Origin: Muribaculaceae bacterium
GTDB lineage: Bacteria; Bacteroidota; Bacteroidia; Bacteroidales; Muribaculaceae
Length of the DNA stretch: 64,000 nucleotides
NCBI GenBank assembly: GCA_017409345.1
Contig: JAFQSX010000011.1
Coordinates: forward strand, 62,001 to 126,000
Direction: 5' to 3'
Positions within the stretch are counted from its first letter, which is position 1. Each line of letters begins with the position of its first letter. Under the pieces are notes generated by a model. It searched no databases. It saw only the letters and a program-made list of their open reading frames with translations, and had not been told where the DNA came from. Below, piece after piece: positions 1 through 10,062 of the stretch. Made by a program: the position numbers and the translations under genes.

Positions 1-673
1 TCGCGGCTCCGGCCTTTACCAACTCTTCACGAGGAATGGGCCCGGTAGTAACGGCAACAGTAAATGCTCCTGCATCAAAAGCCGACTTCACTCCTAATGG
101 AGCATTTTCAATAGCAATTGCTTGCGATGGACGCACACGAGCCATCTCCATTGCCTTGATAAATGGCTCGGGATGAGGCTTACCACATTTCACATCACGC
201 GATGTTACCATCATATCAAGAGTGAACGCCCCAGGGAAATCTCGTTCAAGACGGTCTATCAATGAACGTTGCCCCGACCCTGTTACAAGCACACGACGCA
301 TATTTACCTCCTTAAAAAAGTCAAGCATCTGCATCGCACCCGGCATAGGTTTCACCGATGGCATCTGCGTAAAATATAACGCCTTGCGTGCATAGAACTG
401 CTCTATTTCTTCAGATGTTGCATCTCGCCCGTATGCCCGATTAAAAAGAATATTTAATGTAGATGCACCTGTGCGACCTTCATACATAAAAAACTCCTCA
501 CGAGTGGCAGTGATTCCTAATTCTGTAGCCAATCGATGCCACGCATCGGCATGATTTCCCATTGAATCATAGAGCGTACCGTCCATGTCAATGAGAGCAG
601 CAAGTGGTTGTAATTGTTTATAATGACGGCGTTTTAGAAACGACAATATTACATCATCATTAATTTCCATCAT
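1..673 (-). CDS. HAD-superfamily hydrolase (beta-phosphoglucomutase-like), 3' end outside window
   Basis: Probable sugar-phosphate phosphatase or phosphoglucomutase of the HAD superfamily, cytoplasmic. The visible 224 codons carry the nucleophile motif DMDGTLYDS (Asp29 nucleophile, Asp31 acid/base), a helical cap region with EGRTGAST, the motif II Ser/Thr region (VTGSGQ) and the motif III lysine region (KCGKPHPEP), followed by ENAPLGVKSA. The C-terminus is cut by the window edge. The start reads ATGATGG: an ATG at 673 overlaps the TGA of the upstream AsmA gene, with a second in-frame ATG at 670. This implies translational coupling and makes it the last visible gene of the minus-strand operon starting near 5690. 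The substrate cannot be told from the sequence; beta-phosphoglucomutase, 2-deoxyglucose-6-phosphatase and similar enzymes share these motifs. Confidence 0.88.
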   Translation of the reverse strand, partial: MMEINDDVILSFLKRRHYKQLQPLAALIDMDGTLYDSMGNHADAWHRLATELGITATREEFFMYEGRTGASTLNILFNRAYGRDATSEEIEQFYARKALYFTQMPSVKPMPGAMQMLDFFKEVNMRRVLVTGSGQRSLIDRLERDFPGAFTLDMMVTSRDVKCGKPHPEPFIKAMEMARVRPSQAIAIENAPLGVKSAFDAGAFTVAVTTGPIPREELVKAGAA

Positions 674-3600
674 TTTTTCTTCTTTTTAGACTTTCCATCG
701 GCCGATTCATCATTTTCCACTGCCGGAACTTGTGGCGCGGGAGGAGCAGGGATCAACCCTTCTTGAATAAACAATAACGAATCGGCATGTGAAATCGTAT
801 CACTTGCGTCTTCAGTAAAGCGCTCTACTTTTTGACCAGAATCATAGAGATTCAATCGCGAAGAACGATCAATCCCACGACGGAACACATTCTGAATTTG
901 TCGCACAAGGTTAATACGTGTTGTATCTACTATTGTTACACGCTCGGCTACCATATTTTCTTTAAATTTGGCTCTACCAACACGCACCTTCATATTATCG
1001 GGATTACCTTTGAGATTAATACCAAATTTAAATGGTATAGGCGACTTCAAAACCGAAATATGATAATTGAAATTCATTGCCAAATCGTTATATCCCAATA
1101 CTCCCAATTTGTAACGATCCATCGTAAACATAAAGGGGAATAATTCAAGTTGTGAGTCCTTGACAAGAGCCTCAACCGTCAATTTGTCTATCATATTCTT
1201 TTTCTTGTCTTTAAACAAGAGCCACTTTGATATCGTACGGAAAGTTTCGGCATCAAGCAATACCAAGCTGTCGCCTTCGACTTTTATAGCCGCATTTAAA
1301 GATGGAATAACCAAGTTCATTGTTGTATCAACATCGGTTGTGGCTGCTATATCGGCATTAACAATACCTCTAACTTCACTCAACATTGGCATTATTGAAT
1401 CCACTGCTGGAACTAGGCTTACTACCTTATCAATATATAAATCTTTTATCTGCAATCCAAATCCGAAACTCATATCCTTCTTCGTTGGAGCAGTATATAA
1501 CGCAGATAGATTTACACTTCCCATATCGGCCGAAGCCCTCAACTGGTCAAAATGCATTGCTCCACGATAAATCTGAATGTTGCCCGACATATTATGAAGC
1601 AACATATCGCCATAGATTATATTCTTGGCCGAAACACGCATCAATGCATCAATATTCATTGGCACCAATAATGCTGCAGATTGTTGACCTTCGGCTTGTT
1701 GTTCCAACTTCGCTTCAAGCAAGTCCTCATTTTCTACATCAAGATTAATATTATTTTTAATCGCTGATTCAGAATAGGCAGCACCGGCAAAAACCGCCTC
1801 GGCAAGTTGGTTGACATCTATCGTATCACTACGCAACATAAACGCCATTTTAAGCGCTTGACTACTTCGCCCACTCAATGCTCGTTTTATGTTACTTATC
1901 GCGCCTCTAACCTCAAAATTACTTCGTCCAACTTTGTAATTTACTTGATTGAATGCCACACTATCGGTAGTAAACGAAATGTCAACATTTGACAATCTAT
2001 TACGCAATGGGAAATAAGGCGTAAACAAGCGAGCGCGTTTTGATTTTATTGAGCCTTTAGCGTCCCATCGATTTAATAAAGCCCTTAAACTACGATCTAC
2101 GCCGAAGTCAACAGTTGACACTTCAGCATCCAAACTATCTTGGCGCGCCCTACTGGCTCGACGCGCAGCACGTACTTGTCGACGCGCCATAGCATAAGCC
2201 GAATCATTTGACAACTGAGGATTTGCCTTCATTATCTCATCAAATGCCCGTTTAATCCCCGGTGACATTTTGCGACGAGGTTTGAGGTGTGCTGTTATAG
2301 CGATTTCGCTCTCACGAAGATTAACTCGCATCTCTTTTGTTACAGCACCCACTCGACCGGCATCAATCTTAAGAATCAATTCAGGCACCTTTTCCATAGC
2401 CTTAAATCGACGCAACGAAGACATACATCTAACTTCACGCAAACGCACCTTCATCGAATCTTCTTGCGACATAAAATTAAATCGTCCTATACTCATTGCA
2501 CCCCCGATAGGATTAATCTGCGATGAGTCAGTTGATGATGCAAGATTAGAACATCCCACACCGGCTTTAAAATTTGATAATTTCATGTCGTAACCGTCAT
2601 AGAATAATGCACATGTATCAAGTTTCACCGAAAGCGCCAACAAACTATCGGAACGATGTGTCCCTCGCACAAAACTTTCGTTAGTGCCAAGTGTCAACTC
2701 GGCATTGCGCACATACACATCGGTCAATGCATCATTAGTCTTAAATCTAAAATTATTTAATTCCGCTCCACCTTTAACCAAGATATTATGAAAACTATTT
2801 TTAGAAAGATGACTCTTGCGTAATTTAAATTTAGTATCAGCATTTAACACTCCCGAAATCTTACCGGCAATTGCACGAGACACAAAAGGTGGCAGTCTTG
2901 AAAGATCAACTTTCCCATGAAATTCACCATCAATCAAAGGATTGGAAATTATAGCTGACACTTTTGTTGAGAATGAGCACCCCACTCCCATTCCATCAAG
3001 GAGCACATTCTTGACATCTAATTCAGCCTTATCAAGATTATTTCCATTGAGATAAGCGCTTAGATTTGCCGAGAATTTATCAAGTTTCAGATTTTCATAC
3101 CTAAATTTACAGTTGGGCACCTTTACATTTACTACTGCCGATGGTATTGAATCTTTCTCTATGTAAAATGGTTTGGTTAATTCGGCATCTACATCAATCA
3201 TTGCATTTGTCTCAATTCCCTTAAGCAGTGATTTATATTCTTTAGGAACTCGGGCTGAGACTTCGTCATATTTGAATGAGTCAAACATGATGCGAAATTT
3301 ATTAATCGACATATTATCCCCAAAATCAAATTCGCCATCAATATGAGTATTTACTATATCAAAACCTAAATTAAAGTTTTCAAGCGCCAACAATGTAGGG
3401 TTATCTTGATCCCATTTCACTCCTCCATCAATAATGAATGGAGATTGAGATTGATTAATAAGCGACAATAACGGCGTTTTCAAATTGCCTTTAAACTCTA
3501 TACTATACATTGGGGCATCAACACCTTGCAACTCTACATTTTTCAGCAATACTTTAACATCAATACTATCGGCCAATGAGAAATAACTTATTGGCTTGGC

Positions 3601-4176
3601 ATTGAGAATTGCAAACTTATCAATAATAATTTTAGGCAATTGTGTTTTTGTCGTATCAGTTACAGTATCGGGAGTTGTTGGTGGCAAGATGTTATAATTA
3701 GATGTCACCGAATCAACTTGAACCAAGTTAACCATCGGTTCATGAAGTTGAATATCATATAGATCTAAATTACCGGCCAATAATTCATATAATTTTATAC
3801 CTCCACAAAAATATTTAAACGACACAAGGCTATCGGCATTAGCCGGAAGTTTTTGTCGTATTGAATCATTTAATCCGTTCAAGGCTCGACTCTTTACTCT
3901 CAATGAATCAATCTCAAGTGTCACATCGGGCCAAGTTTCCCAAACGGTGAGTTCAAGTCTCCCAATCTCAACATTGGCATTTGTACTTTGAGTAAGATAT
4001 TTCTCGACCAAAGGAGTAAGACGTTCCGGTTTAAGAATACTTATTGTGGCTTGTAACAAACCACACACAAGCAACAATATGGCCACAACTGACCATCCTA
4101 ATGTTTTAAGCAAACCTTTCCACCATTTTTTTTGTGGTTTACTTTCTTTTTTCGCAGCCTCTACTTTTTCGCTCAT
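670..4176 (-). CDS. AsmA-family envelope protein, 1168 aa
   Basis: Large membrane-anchored protein of the AsmA/TamB-like type. Family members are thought to bridge the periplasm and help lipids or outer-membrane components move. A basic N-terminus (rich in Lys) is followed by one transmembrane segment at about residues 22-45 (WSVVAILLLVCGLLQ). After that comes more than 1000 residues of alternating beta-type sequence with repeated Asn/Asp/Leu patterns, as expected for AsmA repeats, and then an AsmA-like C-terminal region. The protein ends in a Lys-rich tail after a Pro-rich stretch. It lies 6 bp downstream of the M15-like gene and overlaps the HAD gene start by 4 bp, so it is inside an operon. 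Family assignment is by overall architecture; the exact subfamily is uncertain. Confidence 0.8.
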   Translation of the reverse strand: MSEKVEAAKKESKPQKKWWKGLLKTLGWSVVAILLLVCGLLQATISILKPERLTPLVEKYLTQSTNANVEIGRLELTVWETWPDVTLEIDSLRVKSRALNGLNDSIRQKLPANADSLVSFKYFCGGIKLYELLAGNLDLYDIQLHEPMVNLVQVDSVTSNYNILPPTTPDTVTDTTKTQLPKIIIDKFAILNAKPISYFSLADSIDVKVLLKNVELQGVDAPMYSIEFKGNLKTPLLSLINQSQSPFIIDGGVKWDQDNPTLLALENFNLGFDIVNTHIDGEFDFGDNMSINKFRIMFDSFKYDEVSARVPKEYKSLLKGIETNAMIDVDAELTKPFYIEKDSIPSAVVNVKVPNCKFRYENLKLDKFSANLSAYLNGNNLDKAELDVKNVLLDGMGVGCSFSTKVSAIISNPLIDGEFHGKVDLSRLPPFVSRAIAGKISGVLNADTKFKLRKSHLSKNSFHNILVKGGAELNNFRFKTNDALTDVYVRNAELTLGTNESFVRGTHRSDSLLALSVKLDTCALFYDGYDMKLSNFKAGVGCSNLASSTDSSQINPIGGAMSIGRFNFMSQEDSMKVRLREVRCMSSLRRFKAMEKVPELILKIDAGRVGAVTKEMRVNLRESEIAITAHLKPRRKMSPGIKRAFDEIMKANPQLSNDSAYAMARRQVRAARRASRARQDSLDAEVSTVDFGVDRSLRALLNRWDAKGSIKSKRARLFTPYFPLRNRLSNVDISFTTDSVAFNQVNYKVGRSNFEVRGAISNIKRALSGRSSQALKMAFMLRSDTIDVNQLAEAVFAGAAYSESAIKNNINLDVENEDLLEAKLEQQAEGQQSAALLVPMNIDALMRVSAKNIIYGDMLLHNMSGNIQIYRGAMHFDQLRASADMGSVNLSALYTAPTKKDMSFGFGLQIKDLYIDKVVSLVPAVDSIMPMLSEVRGIVNADIAATTDVDTTMNLVIPSLNAAIKVEGDSLVLLDAETFRTISKWLLFKDKKKNMIDKLTVEALVKDSQLELFPFMFTMDRYKLGVLGYNDLAMNFNYHISVLKSPIPFKFGINLKGNPDNMKVRVGRAKFKENMVAERVTIVDTTRINLVRQIQNVFRRGIDRSSRLNLYDSGQKVERFTEDASDTISHADSLLFIQEGLIPAPPAPQVPAVENDESADGKSKKKKK

Positions 4177-4182
4177 TGGCTA

Positions 4183-5079
4183 TTATTTTTTTGTAGGTCG
4201 CACCGTTATATGAAAACAACTCTGTTTGGCCTCATATTTCACATAGCAACGACCTTGAGTATGAAACTCTTGAATTACCTCTGACAACAAATCCGACAAA
4301 TTAGCAAATGTTCGAGGATTGTCCTTTGAGTCTTTTATAAACTTTGAATAACTGATATCAAATGTTGTTGCATATTGATGAGCCGATACCTCTACTGCAT
4401 TTTTATTTCGGCGCATCAAGTCTTTTATTGTTTCAGGAGTTCGCAACACACTCGTTACTTTCATACGATATTTACTCTTTCCTCGTTCCCACAACAATTG
4501 ATTAAATCTTGCACCGATATCTTTCAATAGTTTTTCGGCTTCGGGGACAAGGAAAGGATAAGAATGAGTCAATTCATCAAGATAATATTCTTGACATGAG
4601 GCGATTAATTTAACCGGTTTAGACAAGTTCCATGCCGATGCCATGTCAGTGATAGGCACAATACCCACTGCTTCAGCAGCCTCAAGATGAACATAATTGC
4701 TATCATTAAACACCTCGGAACGACGACCTCTAAAATTAGTTTTTAAAGGTTGTGCCACTTCGTCGTCGTTTACTTCAAGGAAGTTATCCCATTTGGCATC
4801 GTGAGTTCGTTTCAATATCGCTATCGCCTCTTCTGATTCCATCGCAACGGTATCATATTCAATCGACTGCGTTGTATCTTCTTCCGCTACCAATTCTTTT
4901 TCCACCTCCGAATCGGCCTCAATGGCTTGATTATCGGCAACTATAGTAGTCGAATCGCTTTGTTCTACTTTTTCATCACCATCGCTACATCCTGTGACGC
5001 TACAGCGCCCCAAGAAGAACGCAACAACCATAGACACTAATATCGCGATTCTATATCTTTTTCTTTCTTTTCTTCGCAT
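4183..5079 (-). CDS. DUF5715-like / peptidase M15-like exported protein
   Basis: Predicted exported protein of about 298 residues with a basic N-terminus and a transmembrane or signal segment (IAILVSMVVAFFLGRC). A low-complexity acidic linker (about residues 35-80) follows. The C-terminal half looks like a VanY/M15-type metallopeptidase: SAHQYATTFDIS near residues 235-246 matches the His-x6-Asp zinc motif, and CFHITVRP at the end matches the last zinc His. This suggests D-Ala-D-Ala carboxypeptidase-like activity on peptidoglycan, which is inference. The start was set at the ATG at 5079; a TTG at 5085 is also in frame, and the upstream gene ends at 5082. It sits between a nitroreductase-like gene and an AsmA gene. 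Confidence 0.7.
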   Translation of the reverse strand: MRRKERKRYRIAILVSMVVAFFLGRCSVTGCSDGDEKVEQSDSTTIVADNQAIEADSEVEKELVAEEDTTQSIEYDTVAMESEEAIAILKRTHDAKWDNFLEVNDDEVAQPLKTNFRGRRSEVFNDSNYVHLEAAEAVGIVPITDMASAWNLSKPVKLIASCQEYYLDELTHSYPFLVPEAEKLLKDIGARFNQLLWERGKSKYRMKVTSVLRTPETIKDLMRRNKNAVEVSAHQYATTFDISYSKFIKDSKDNPRTFANLSDLLSEVIQEFHTQGRCYVKYEAKQSCFHITVRPTKK

Positions 5080-5081
5080 AA

Positions 5082-5690
5082 TCAATATCCCACTGTTTGC
5101 ACTAAGATTACTCGTTGTGATGGTTTTAGGTTCAACGCTTTGGCCAATCCTTCTTTATCAAACGATCCACGAGTAACAGTTCCCACTCCATTAGCAGCAC
5201 ACCAGAGATAAATATTTTGCATCACAGCACCAGCATCTGTTCCTGCATAGATATCATTTTCCATTAATTCTTTATCACTTACTATAGCGATATTTAATGG
5301 GGCTTTTTTAGCAAAATTTTGTGATGCAGAATATTCTCGTATATCTTCATCTGTAACTGGTATCAATTTATTTTCTTTGGCGGCATACAACCATGCTCCT
5401 TCGGGTTTAATTACATAAACTGTAATTTCTTGTTTATTGAGGGCAGTAGGAATAGTCAATTTATCCTCGCGATTGAATCCACATGCTGCCCACAACAAGT
5501 CAGACAATTGTTGTTCGTTCAATAGTTTATCATTAGAGAATTCACGTGTTGATTGGCGATTAGCCAATGCTTCCATCAAAGGCATTCCTCCCGTCTTTTG
5601 TGGTTGAGGCAATGTGATATCTGATGCCGCACAACTTGTAAGCGACAACATGGTTAGCATAGATGCTATAATCATTCGTTTCATAGGCAT
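5082..5690 (-). CDS. SagB/ThcOx-type nitroreductase family lipoprotein
   Basis: Flavin-dependent nitroreductase-fold protein, about 202 aa, probably a lipoprotein: MKRMIIASMLTMLSLTSCAAS has a lipobox ending in Cys. The fold signatures are the N-terminal RQSTREFSNDKLL (FMN phosphate-binding Arg/Ser), LSDLLWAACGFNR, and the C-terminal GTDAGAVMQNIYLWCAANG with LVQTVGY, all typical of SagB-like nitroreductases. I chose the start at the MPMKRM methionine (5690; 5684 is equally possible) because residues upstream do not fit a signal peptide. It is first in a minus-strand operon with the DUF5715-like and AsmA genes. Substrate unknown. Confidence 0.82.
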   Translation of the reverse strand: MPMKRMIIASMLTMLSLTSCAASDITLPQPQKTGGMPLMEALANRQSTREFSNDKLLNEQQLSDLLWAACGFNREDKLTIPTALNKQEITVYVIKPEGAWLYAAKENKLIPVTDEDIREYSASQNFAKKAPLNIAIVSDKELMENDIYAGTDAGAVMQNIYLWCAANGVGTVTRGSFDKEGLAKALNLKPSQRVILVQTVGY

Positions 5691-5794
5691 TATATTTATT
5701 CTAAATGGTAAAATTAGTTTATTTTTACTTATTTCGCAAAATAAACTCGTTAAATAATGCATAATTAATAATTAACCCAATTAGAAATAAAAAA

Positions 5795-5821
5795 GACGGC
5801 ATCTCGCAATGAGATGCCGTC
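5795..5821 (-). terminator. Rho-independent terminator of rpsA
   Basis: Perfect 11-bp stem (GACGGCATCTC / GAGATGCCGTC) with a 5-base loop, followed on the minus strand by TTTTTTATTT. It lies directly downstream of the rpsA stop codon. Confidence 0.9.
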
Positions 5822-5846
5822 GTGCATATGGTTTATAATCGTTAGA

Positions 5847-7628
5847 TTACTTACCTGCGAGTTTTTCTTTAAGTGCTGCGAGTTCTTCGATATCACCGAG
5901 AGTTGTTTTTTCAACTGCAGGTGTAGCAGGAGTTTCTTCAACAGCCTTTTTAGCAGCGCGTTTTGTTGCTTTCTTTGCTTCAGCCTTTTCTGCTTTTGCT
6001 TCATCTTCGAAGATGCGGCTATGAGAAAGGATGATGCGTTTTGAATCCTTGTTAAATTCGATAACCTTGAAGTTGAGTTTTTCGTCAACAACAGCATTTG
6101 AACCATCTTCTTTAACGAGGTGTTTAGGAGTTGCGAAACCTTCAACACCGTAAGGAAGAGAGATTACAGCACCTTTTTCGAGCAATTCAACGATAGTACC
6201 TTCGTGAATGCTACCAAGAGTAAATACTGTTTCAAATACATCCCAAGGATTTTCTTCAAGTTGTTTGTGACCAAGGCTCAAGCGACGATTTTCTTTGTCG
6301 ATTTCAAGAACTTGAACTTGAATTTCAGCACCGATTTGAGTAAATTCAGATGGGTGTTTGATTTTCTTTGTCCAAGAGAGGTCGCTGATGTGGATAAGAC
6401 CATCAACACCTTCTTCGATTTCAACAAATACACCGAAGTTAGTGAAGTTACGCACTTTTGCAGTGTGTTGGCTTCCAACAGGGTATTTAGTTTCAATATT
6501 TTCCCATGGATCATCTTTAAGTTGTTTGATACCAAGAGACATTTTGCGTTCGTCGCGATCGAGAGTAAGCACTGCTGCTTCGATTTCGTCACCAACTTTC
6601 ATGAAGTCTTGAGCCGAACGGAGGTGTTGTGACCATGACATTTCAGAAACGTGGATAAGACCTTCAACACCAGGAGCGATTTCAATAAATGCACCATAGT
6701 CAGTCATAACGACAACTTTACCTTGTACTTTGTCACCCACTTTAAGGTCAGCATTAAGAGCATCCCATGGATGTGGTTGAAGTTGTTTAAGACCAAGAGC
6801 GATACGTTTCTTTTCATCATCGAAGTCAAGGATAACAACATTGATTTTTTCATCAAGTTTAACAATTTCTTCTGGATGATTTACACGGCCCCAAGAAAGG
6901 TCTGTGATGTGGATAAGACCATCTACGCCACCAAGGTCGATGAATACACCATAAGAAGTGATGTTTTTAACTGTACCTTCAAGTACTTGACCTTTTTCAA
7001 GTTTAGCGATGATGTCACGTTTTTGTTGTTCAAGTTCTGCTTCGATAAGTGCTTTGTGAGAAACAACAACGTTTTTGAATTCTTGGTTGATTTTAACAAC
7101 TTTGAATTCCATAGTCTTACCAACGAAGATATCATAATCGCGGATAGGTTTAACATCGATTTGAGAACCTGGAAGGAACGCTTCGATGCCAAATACATCA
7201 ACAATCATACCACCCTTAGTGCGGCATTTGATGTAACCCTTAATGATTTCGTCGTTTTCAAGAGCCTCGTTAACGCGATCCCAAGAACGAGATGCACGAG
7301 CCTTTTTGTGAGAAAGGATTAATTGTCCTTTTTTGTCTTCCTGATTTTCGATGAATACTTCTACAACATCACCGATTTTGATATCGGGGTTGTAACGGAA
7401 TTCGTTTACAGGAATGATACCGTCGCTTTTGTATCCGATGTTAACCACTGCTTCGCGTTTGTTAAGAGCGATAATGGTACCTTCGATTACATCTTTGTCT
7501 TTAACGGTGTTGAGAGATTCATCGTAAGTTTTTGTAAGTTCTTCGCGAGATTTCTCTCCTACGGTTTCGCCTTTTTCGTAGGCATCCCAATCGAAATCTT
7601 CGATGGGTGAATTTTTCAATTCAGTCAT
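5847..7628 (-). CDS. rpsA: 30S ribosomal protein S1
   Basis: Ribosomal protein S1, 593 aa, the usual length in Bacteroidetes. It contains about six successive S1 RNA-binding repeats, with the recurring signature GVDGLIHISDLSW (variants near residues 235, 320 and 405). Each is followed by the 'RxxLGxKQLxxxPW' linker that is diagnostic of S1. The Lys/Ala-rich C-terminus (KKATKRAAKKAVEE) is a typical tail. S1 binds mRNA at the 30S platform; in Bacteroidetes, where Shine-Dalgarno sites are rare, it may matter for start-site choice. It stands alone between its own promoter (about 7693-7700) and a strong terminator (5795-5821). Confidence 0.98.
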   Translation of the reverse strand: MTELKNSPIEDFDWDAYEKGETVGEKSREELTKTYDESLNTVKDKDVIEGTIIALNKREAVVNIGYKSDGIIPVNEFRYNPDIKIGDVVEVFIENQEDKKGQLILSHKKARASRSWDRVNEALENDEIIKGYIKCRTKGGMIVDVFGIEAFLPGSQIDVKPIRDYDIFVGKTMEFKVVKINQEFKNVVVSHKALIEAELEQQKRDIIAKLEKGQVLEGTVKNITSYGVFIDLGGVDGLIHITDLSWGRVNHPEEIVKLDEKINVVILDFDDEKKRIALGLKQLQPHPWDALNADLKVGDKVQGKVVVMTDYGAFIEIAPGVEGLIHVSEMSWSQHLRSAQDFMKVGDEIEAAVLTLDRDERKMSLGIKQLKDDPWENIETKYPVGSQHTAKVRNFTNFGVFVEIEEGVDGLIHISDLSWTKKIKHPSEFTQIGAEIQVQVLEIDKENRRLSLGHKQLEENPWDVFETVFTLGSIHEGTIVELLEKGAVISLPYGVEGFATPKHLVKEDGSNAVVDEKLNFKVIEFNKDSKRIILSHSRIFEDEAKAEKAEAKKATKRAAKKAVEETPATPAVEKTTLGDIEELAALKEKLAGK

Positions 7629-7700
7629 TTAAATAGGTTAATAAATAGGTTAATAAATAAACACTAGGCCACACAACGGCCTAATTAGCGTGCAAAGTTA
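7629..7700 (-). promoter_or_regulatory. rpsA promoter and leader with hairpin and tandem 12-mers
   Basis: On the minus strand a Bacteroidetes -7 box TAACTTTG lies at 7700-7693. The roughly 60-nt leader that follows holds a 6-bp hairpin (TAGGCC / GGCCTA, 7665-7683) and two exact tandem copies of the 12-mer TTAACCTATTTA (7630-7653), plus a partial third, right before the ATG. The -33 box is not clear. The AU-rich repeats could be an S1 autoregulatory site, which is inference. Confidence 0.6.
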
Positions 7701-7824
7701 AGCATAATTTTCTATTTCACAATGTTTTTGACCTTATTTTTTTGCGCTTAGGCTTGGAATATTCATAAAAATTTCAATTGATTACACTATCCTTCTTCTT
7801 ATAACCAAACGAATGAATATTCTC

Positions 7825-7877
7825 TTTATATAAAGTAGGCCCACCCCTTGCGAAGTAAGCCTACTATATATAAAGAA
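7825..7877 (-). terminator. Hairpin downstream of the DUF4954 gene
   Basis: Inverted repeat: TTTATATAAAGTAGGC pairs imperfectly with GCCTACTATATATAAA around a roughly 20-base loop. It sits just past the DUF4954 stop codon on the minus strand. The following U-tract is weak, so it may terminate inefficiently or only protect the 3' end. Confidence 0.55.
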
Positions 7878-7884
7878 AATCCTA

Positions 7885-9912
7885 TTACGCAATTTTATCC
7901 CTTTTGCCAGCAAACATTTCTATTTCTTCATGTTCAACACCTAATCTTCGCAACATATCATTGGCAAGGGCTGTTTTTTCTTTTATATGGTCTAACACCA
8001 TTCTCACAAATGGGTCTTGTTCGAAATCGCCTCTCACCTGTTCAAAATCTATTTCCTTGCAGATAGAGGTTCCATCTACACCAAATCCGATTTTTGTCAC
8101 CATTGAAAATTCTTTACGAGCATCCTCATAAAGCAATTTATCAAGTGCCACTACACTTTCTTGCCAACGGTTCATGATTGCGATAAGATCATCGGTTGTG
8201 AGTTCGTCACACTCCTTACCCCACCATGATTTGAAATTCTCAACAACCCAATTCCATTCCATATTATAATAATGGAGATGCATCTCACGCAATCGAGTAT
8301 TAATTATTTCGATATCATCAATTCTACCCGCTACAATATCATCACACAATCGGGTTATCTCTGACTTTGGAGCAATCAATCCGGCCACGTCAATCCACTC
8401 GCCTTCTCCGGCCGATGCAATAGGCGACAAAAGATATGGGAGTTTAGTATTATCAATTTCAACTGCATCTTTTAATCTACTAATTATTGAATTTCCCATA
8501 AATTTATCAATTGCAAACTGATAATATTGAATACCTTTATCCAAGGCTCGTGCATCAATTGTCATCCCTTGATAAGAATATGTAGCAGCCGTTTCTCCCG
8601 ATGTTTCTTTAATATTTCGGAGCAACTTCACTCCTTCAATCATCTTGGCCACTGTATATGGGCTCAACAAGTTAAAGTTTATCTGATCAAGACGATCATG
8701 ATCGGTGCGACGGTCTCGGCAGGGCCATTTTTTGCTATCACGAATAGTTCCAACACTTTTCAAGTTTACACCCGGCACCAAGTAGGATTGTCCCGATTTC
8801 TCAATCAAATAAGAGAAAGGCATTCGCGATGTGTCGGGATGCTCAACATGGCGCCCCATCACCAATGAGAATGCTCCAATATGTGCCGGCCATAATAGAT
8901 ATGAGTCGCTTGTGGTTTTCGACCCTCGTTCTACAACTCCTTGATGGATAGGACCGAGTTTATACATATGATTACTTTGATTTGAGCCCGACCCCGCATT
9001 TAGGAATGAGAACATTCCTGCAATCAACAGGCTTGATTTGTGAGTTGAGACAGTGTATGGACCACCAAATACCGATGATGCCTCTCCATTTTCACACGTA
9101 CAATTGGCAAAGAACAATGAGTCATGAGCAGAGAACAATCGTGCCACACGCGATCCTTGGCCTACAAAAGAGCGCACTACGACTGCCCCTTCATCAACAT
9201 CGGCTCCCGACATTATAATAAAATCCGAAGCCACTACATTTACACCCACCTTCACAGGTGCAGCCGATGTGGAAGCAATCGTTCCATTTGAGAGTCTGGC
9301 AGCACCTTCGATGCGAGCACACTCTCCTATTTTCACATCAAGAATCACTCCACTATTAAGAATCACTGAGTTGCGACCAATAATCCCTTGATCAGAGCGT
9401 TGTTTTTGAGCATATTCAGTTATAGAATTTCTCAATGAATTTATGAGTTGTGGTTTGTGACGATACATTGCAATGAAATAAGCCACATGAGCCGACAATC
9501 GGTCATAGATGGGAACTTCTCTGCCTCCCGATTCATTAAGAACCGACACTTGCACGCCATTACCATAGGTAGATTCACCCGTTGCATTAATTCGGTCCAC
9601 ATTTTCAATAAACACTCCTTCGGCAATGTTGTAATTTGCAATATAGTTAGAGATTTTAGCGATATATACATCATCGCCAATAACACAATTGTGTATTGCT
9701 GCATTGTAGATACCACTTTGATACACCACATTACGATCGCGACAAAAAGTTTTGTTTGTTGCACCAAGGCGAATTGCGCCCGAAAATGTTACATTACGGT
9801 AGTGTTGAGGATTGAAATCACTTGATACTTCAATGCGACCCCATGTTTCACTCACACAACCTTGCGACTTGAGCATTTTTATCTCAGTCGCAGTGAGTTT
9901 ACGGTAAGACAT
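7885..9912 (-). CDS. DUF4954 family protein (left-handed beta-helix, acyl/nucleotidyl-transferase-like)
   Basis: 675-aa protein matching what I know of the Bacteroidales DUF4954 family. The N-terminus MSYRKLTATEIKMLKSQGC is characteristic. Residues about 45-320 are rich in hexapeptide-like repeats (for example VVASDFIIMSGADVDEGAVV), as in left-handed beta-helix sugar transferases. The C-terminal half is alpha-helical with an NWVVENFKSWWGKE segment. No catalytic residues can be named with confidence. There is no signal peptide, so it should be cytoplasmic. It is monocistronic, with an AT-rich 150-bp upstream gap that holds no clear promoter box. Confidence 0.8.
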   Translation of the reverse strand: MSYRKLTATEIKMLKSQGCVSETWGRIEVSSDFNPQHYRNVTFSGAIRLGATNKTFCRDRNVVYQSGIYNAAIHNCVIGDDVYIAKISNYIANYNIAEGVFIENVDRINATGESTYGNGVQVSVLNESGGREVPIYDRLSAHVAYFIAMYRHKPQLINSLRNSITEYAQKQRSDQGIIGRNSVILNSGVILDVKIGECARIEGAARLSNGTIASTSAAPVKVGVNVVASDFIIMSGADVDEGAVVVRSFVGQGSRVARLFSAHDSLFFANCTCENGEASSVFGGPYTVSTHKSSLLIAGMFSFLNAGSGSNQSNHMYKLGPIHQGVVERGSKTTSDSYLLWPAHIGAFSLVMGRHVEHPDTSRMPFSYLIEKSGQSYLVPGVNLKSVGTIRDSKKWPCRDRRTDHDRLDQINFNLLSPYTVAKMIEGVKLLRNIKETSGETAATYSYQGMTIDARALDKGIQYYQFAIDKFMGNSIISRLKDAVEIDNTKLPYLLSPIASAGEGEWIDVAGLIAPKSEITRLCDDIVAGRIDDIEIINTRLREMHLHYYNMEWNWVVENFKSWWGKECDELTTDDLIAIMNRWQESVVALDKLLYEDARKEFSMVTKIGFGVDGTSICKEIDFEQVRGDFEQDPFVRMVLDHIKEKTALANDMLRRLGVEHEEIEMFAGKRDKIA

Positions 9913-10062
9913 AAAATTAAATACTAATAATAAAACTAATAATTAAAAAAAAACTAATAAAAAACTTAAGTAGATATAATCTATAAATATATATGTTATT
10001 TAGAATCACTTAACTATTTTGAATTTCGGATTGTGTGTATTGATTTTTGTGTAAATTAAATA

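Noticed and set aside
6651..7322. 223-codon plus-strand frame opposite rpsA
   Set aside because: Phe/Asn/Asp-rich product typical of the antisense of a strongly codon-biased gene; ribosomal protein S1 on the other strand explains the sequence.
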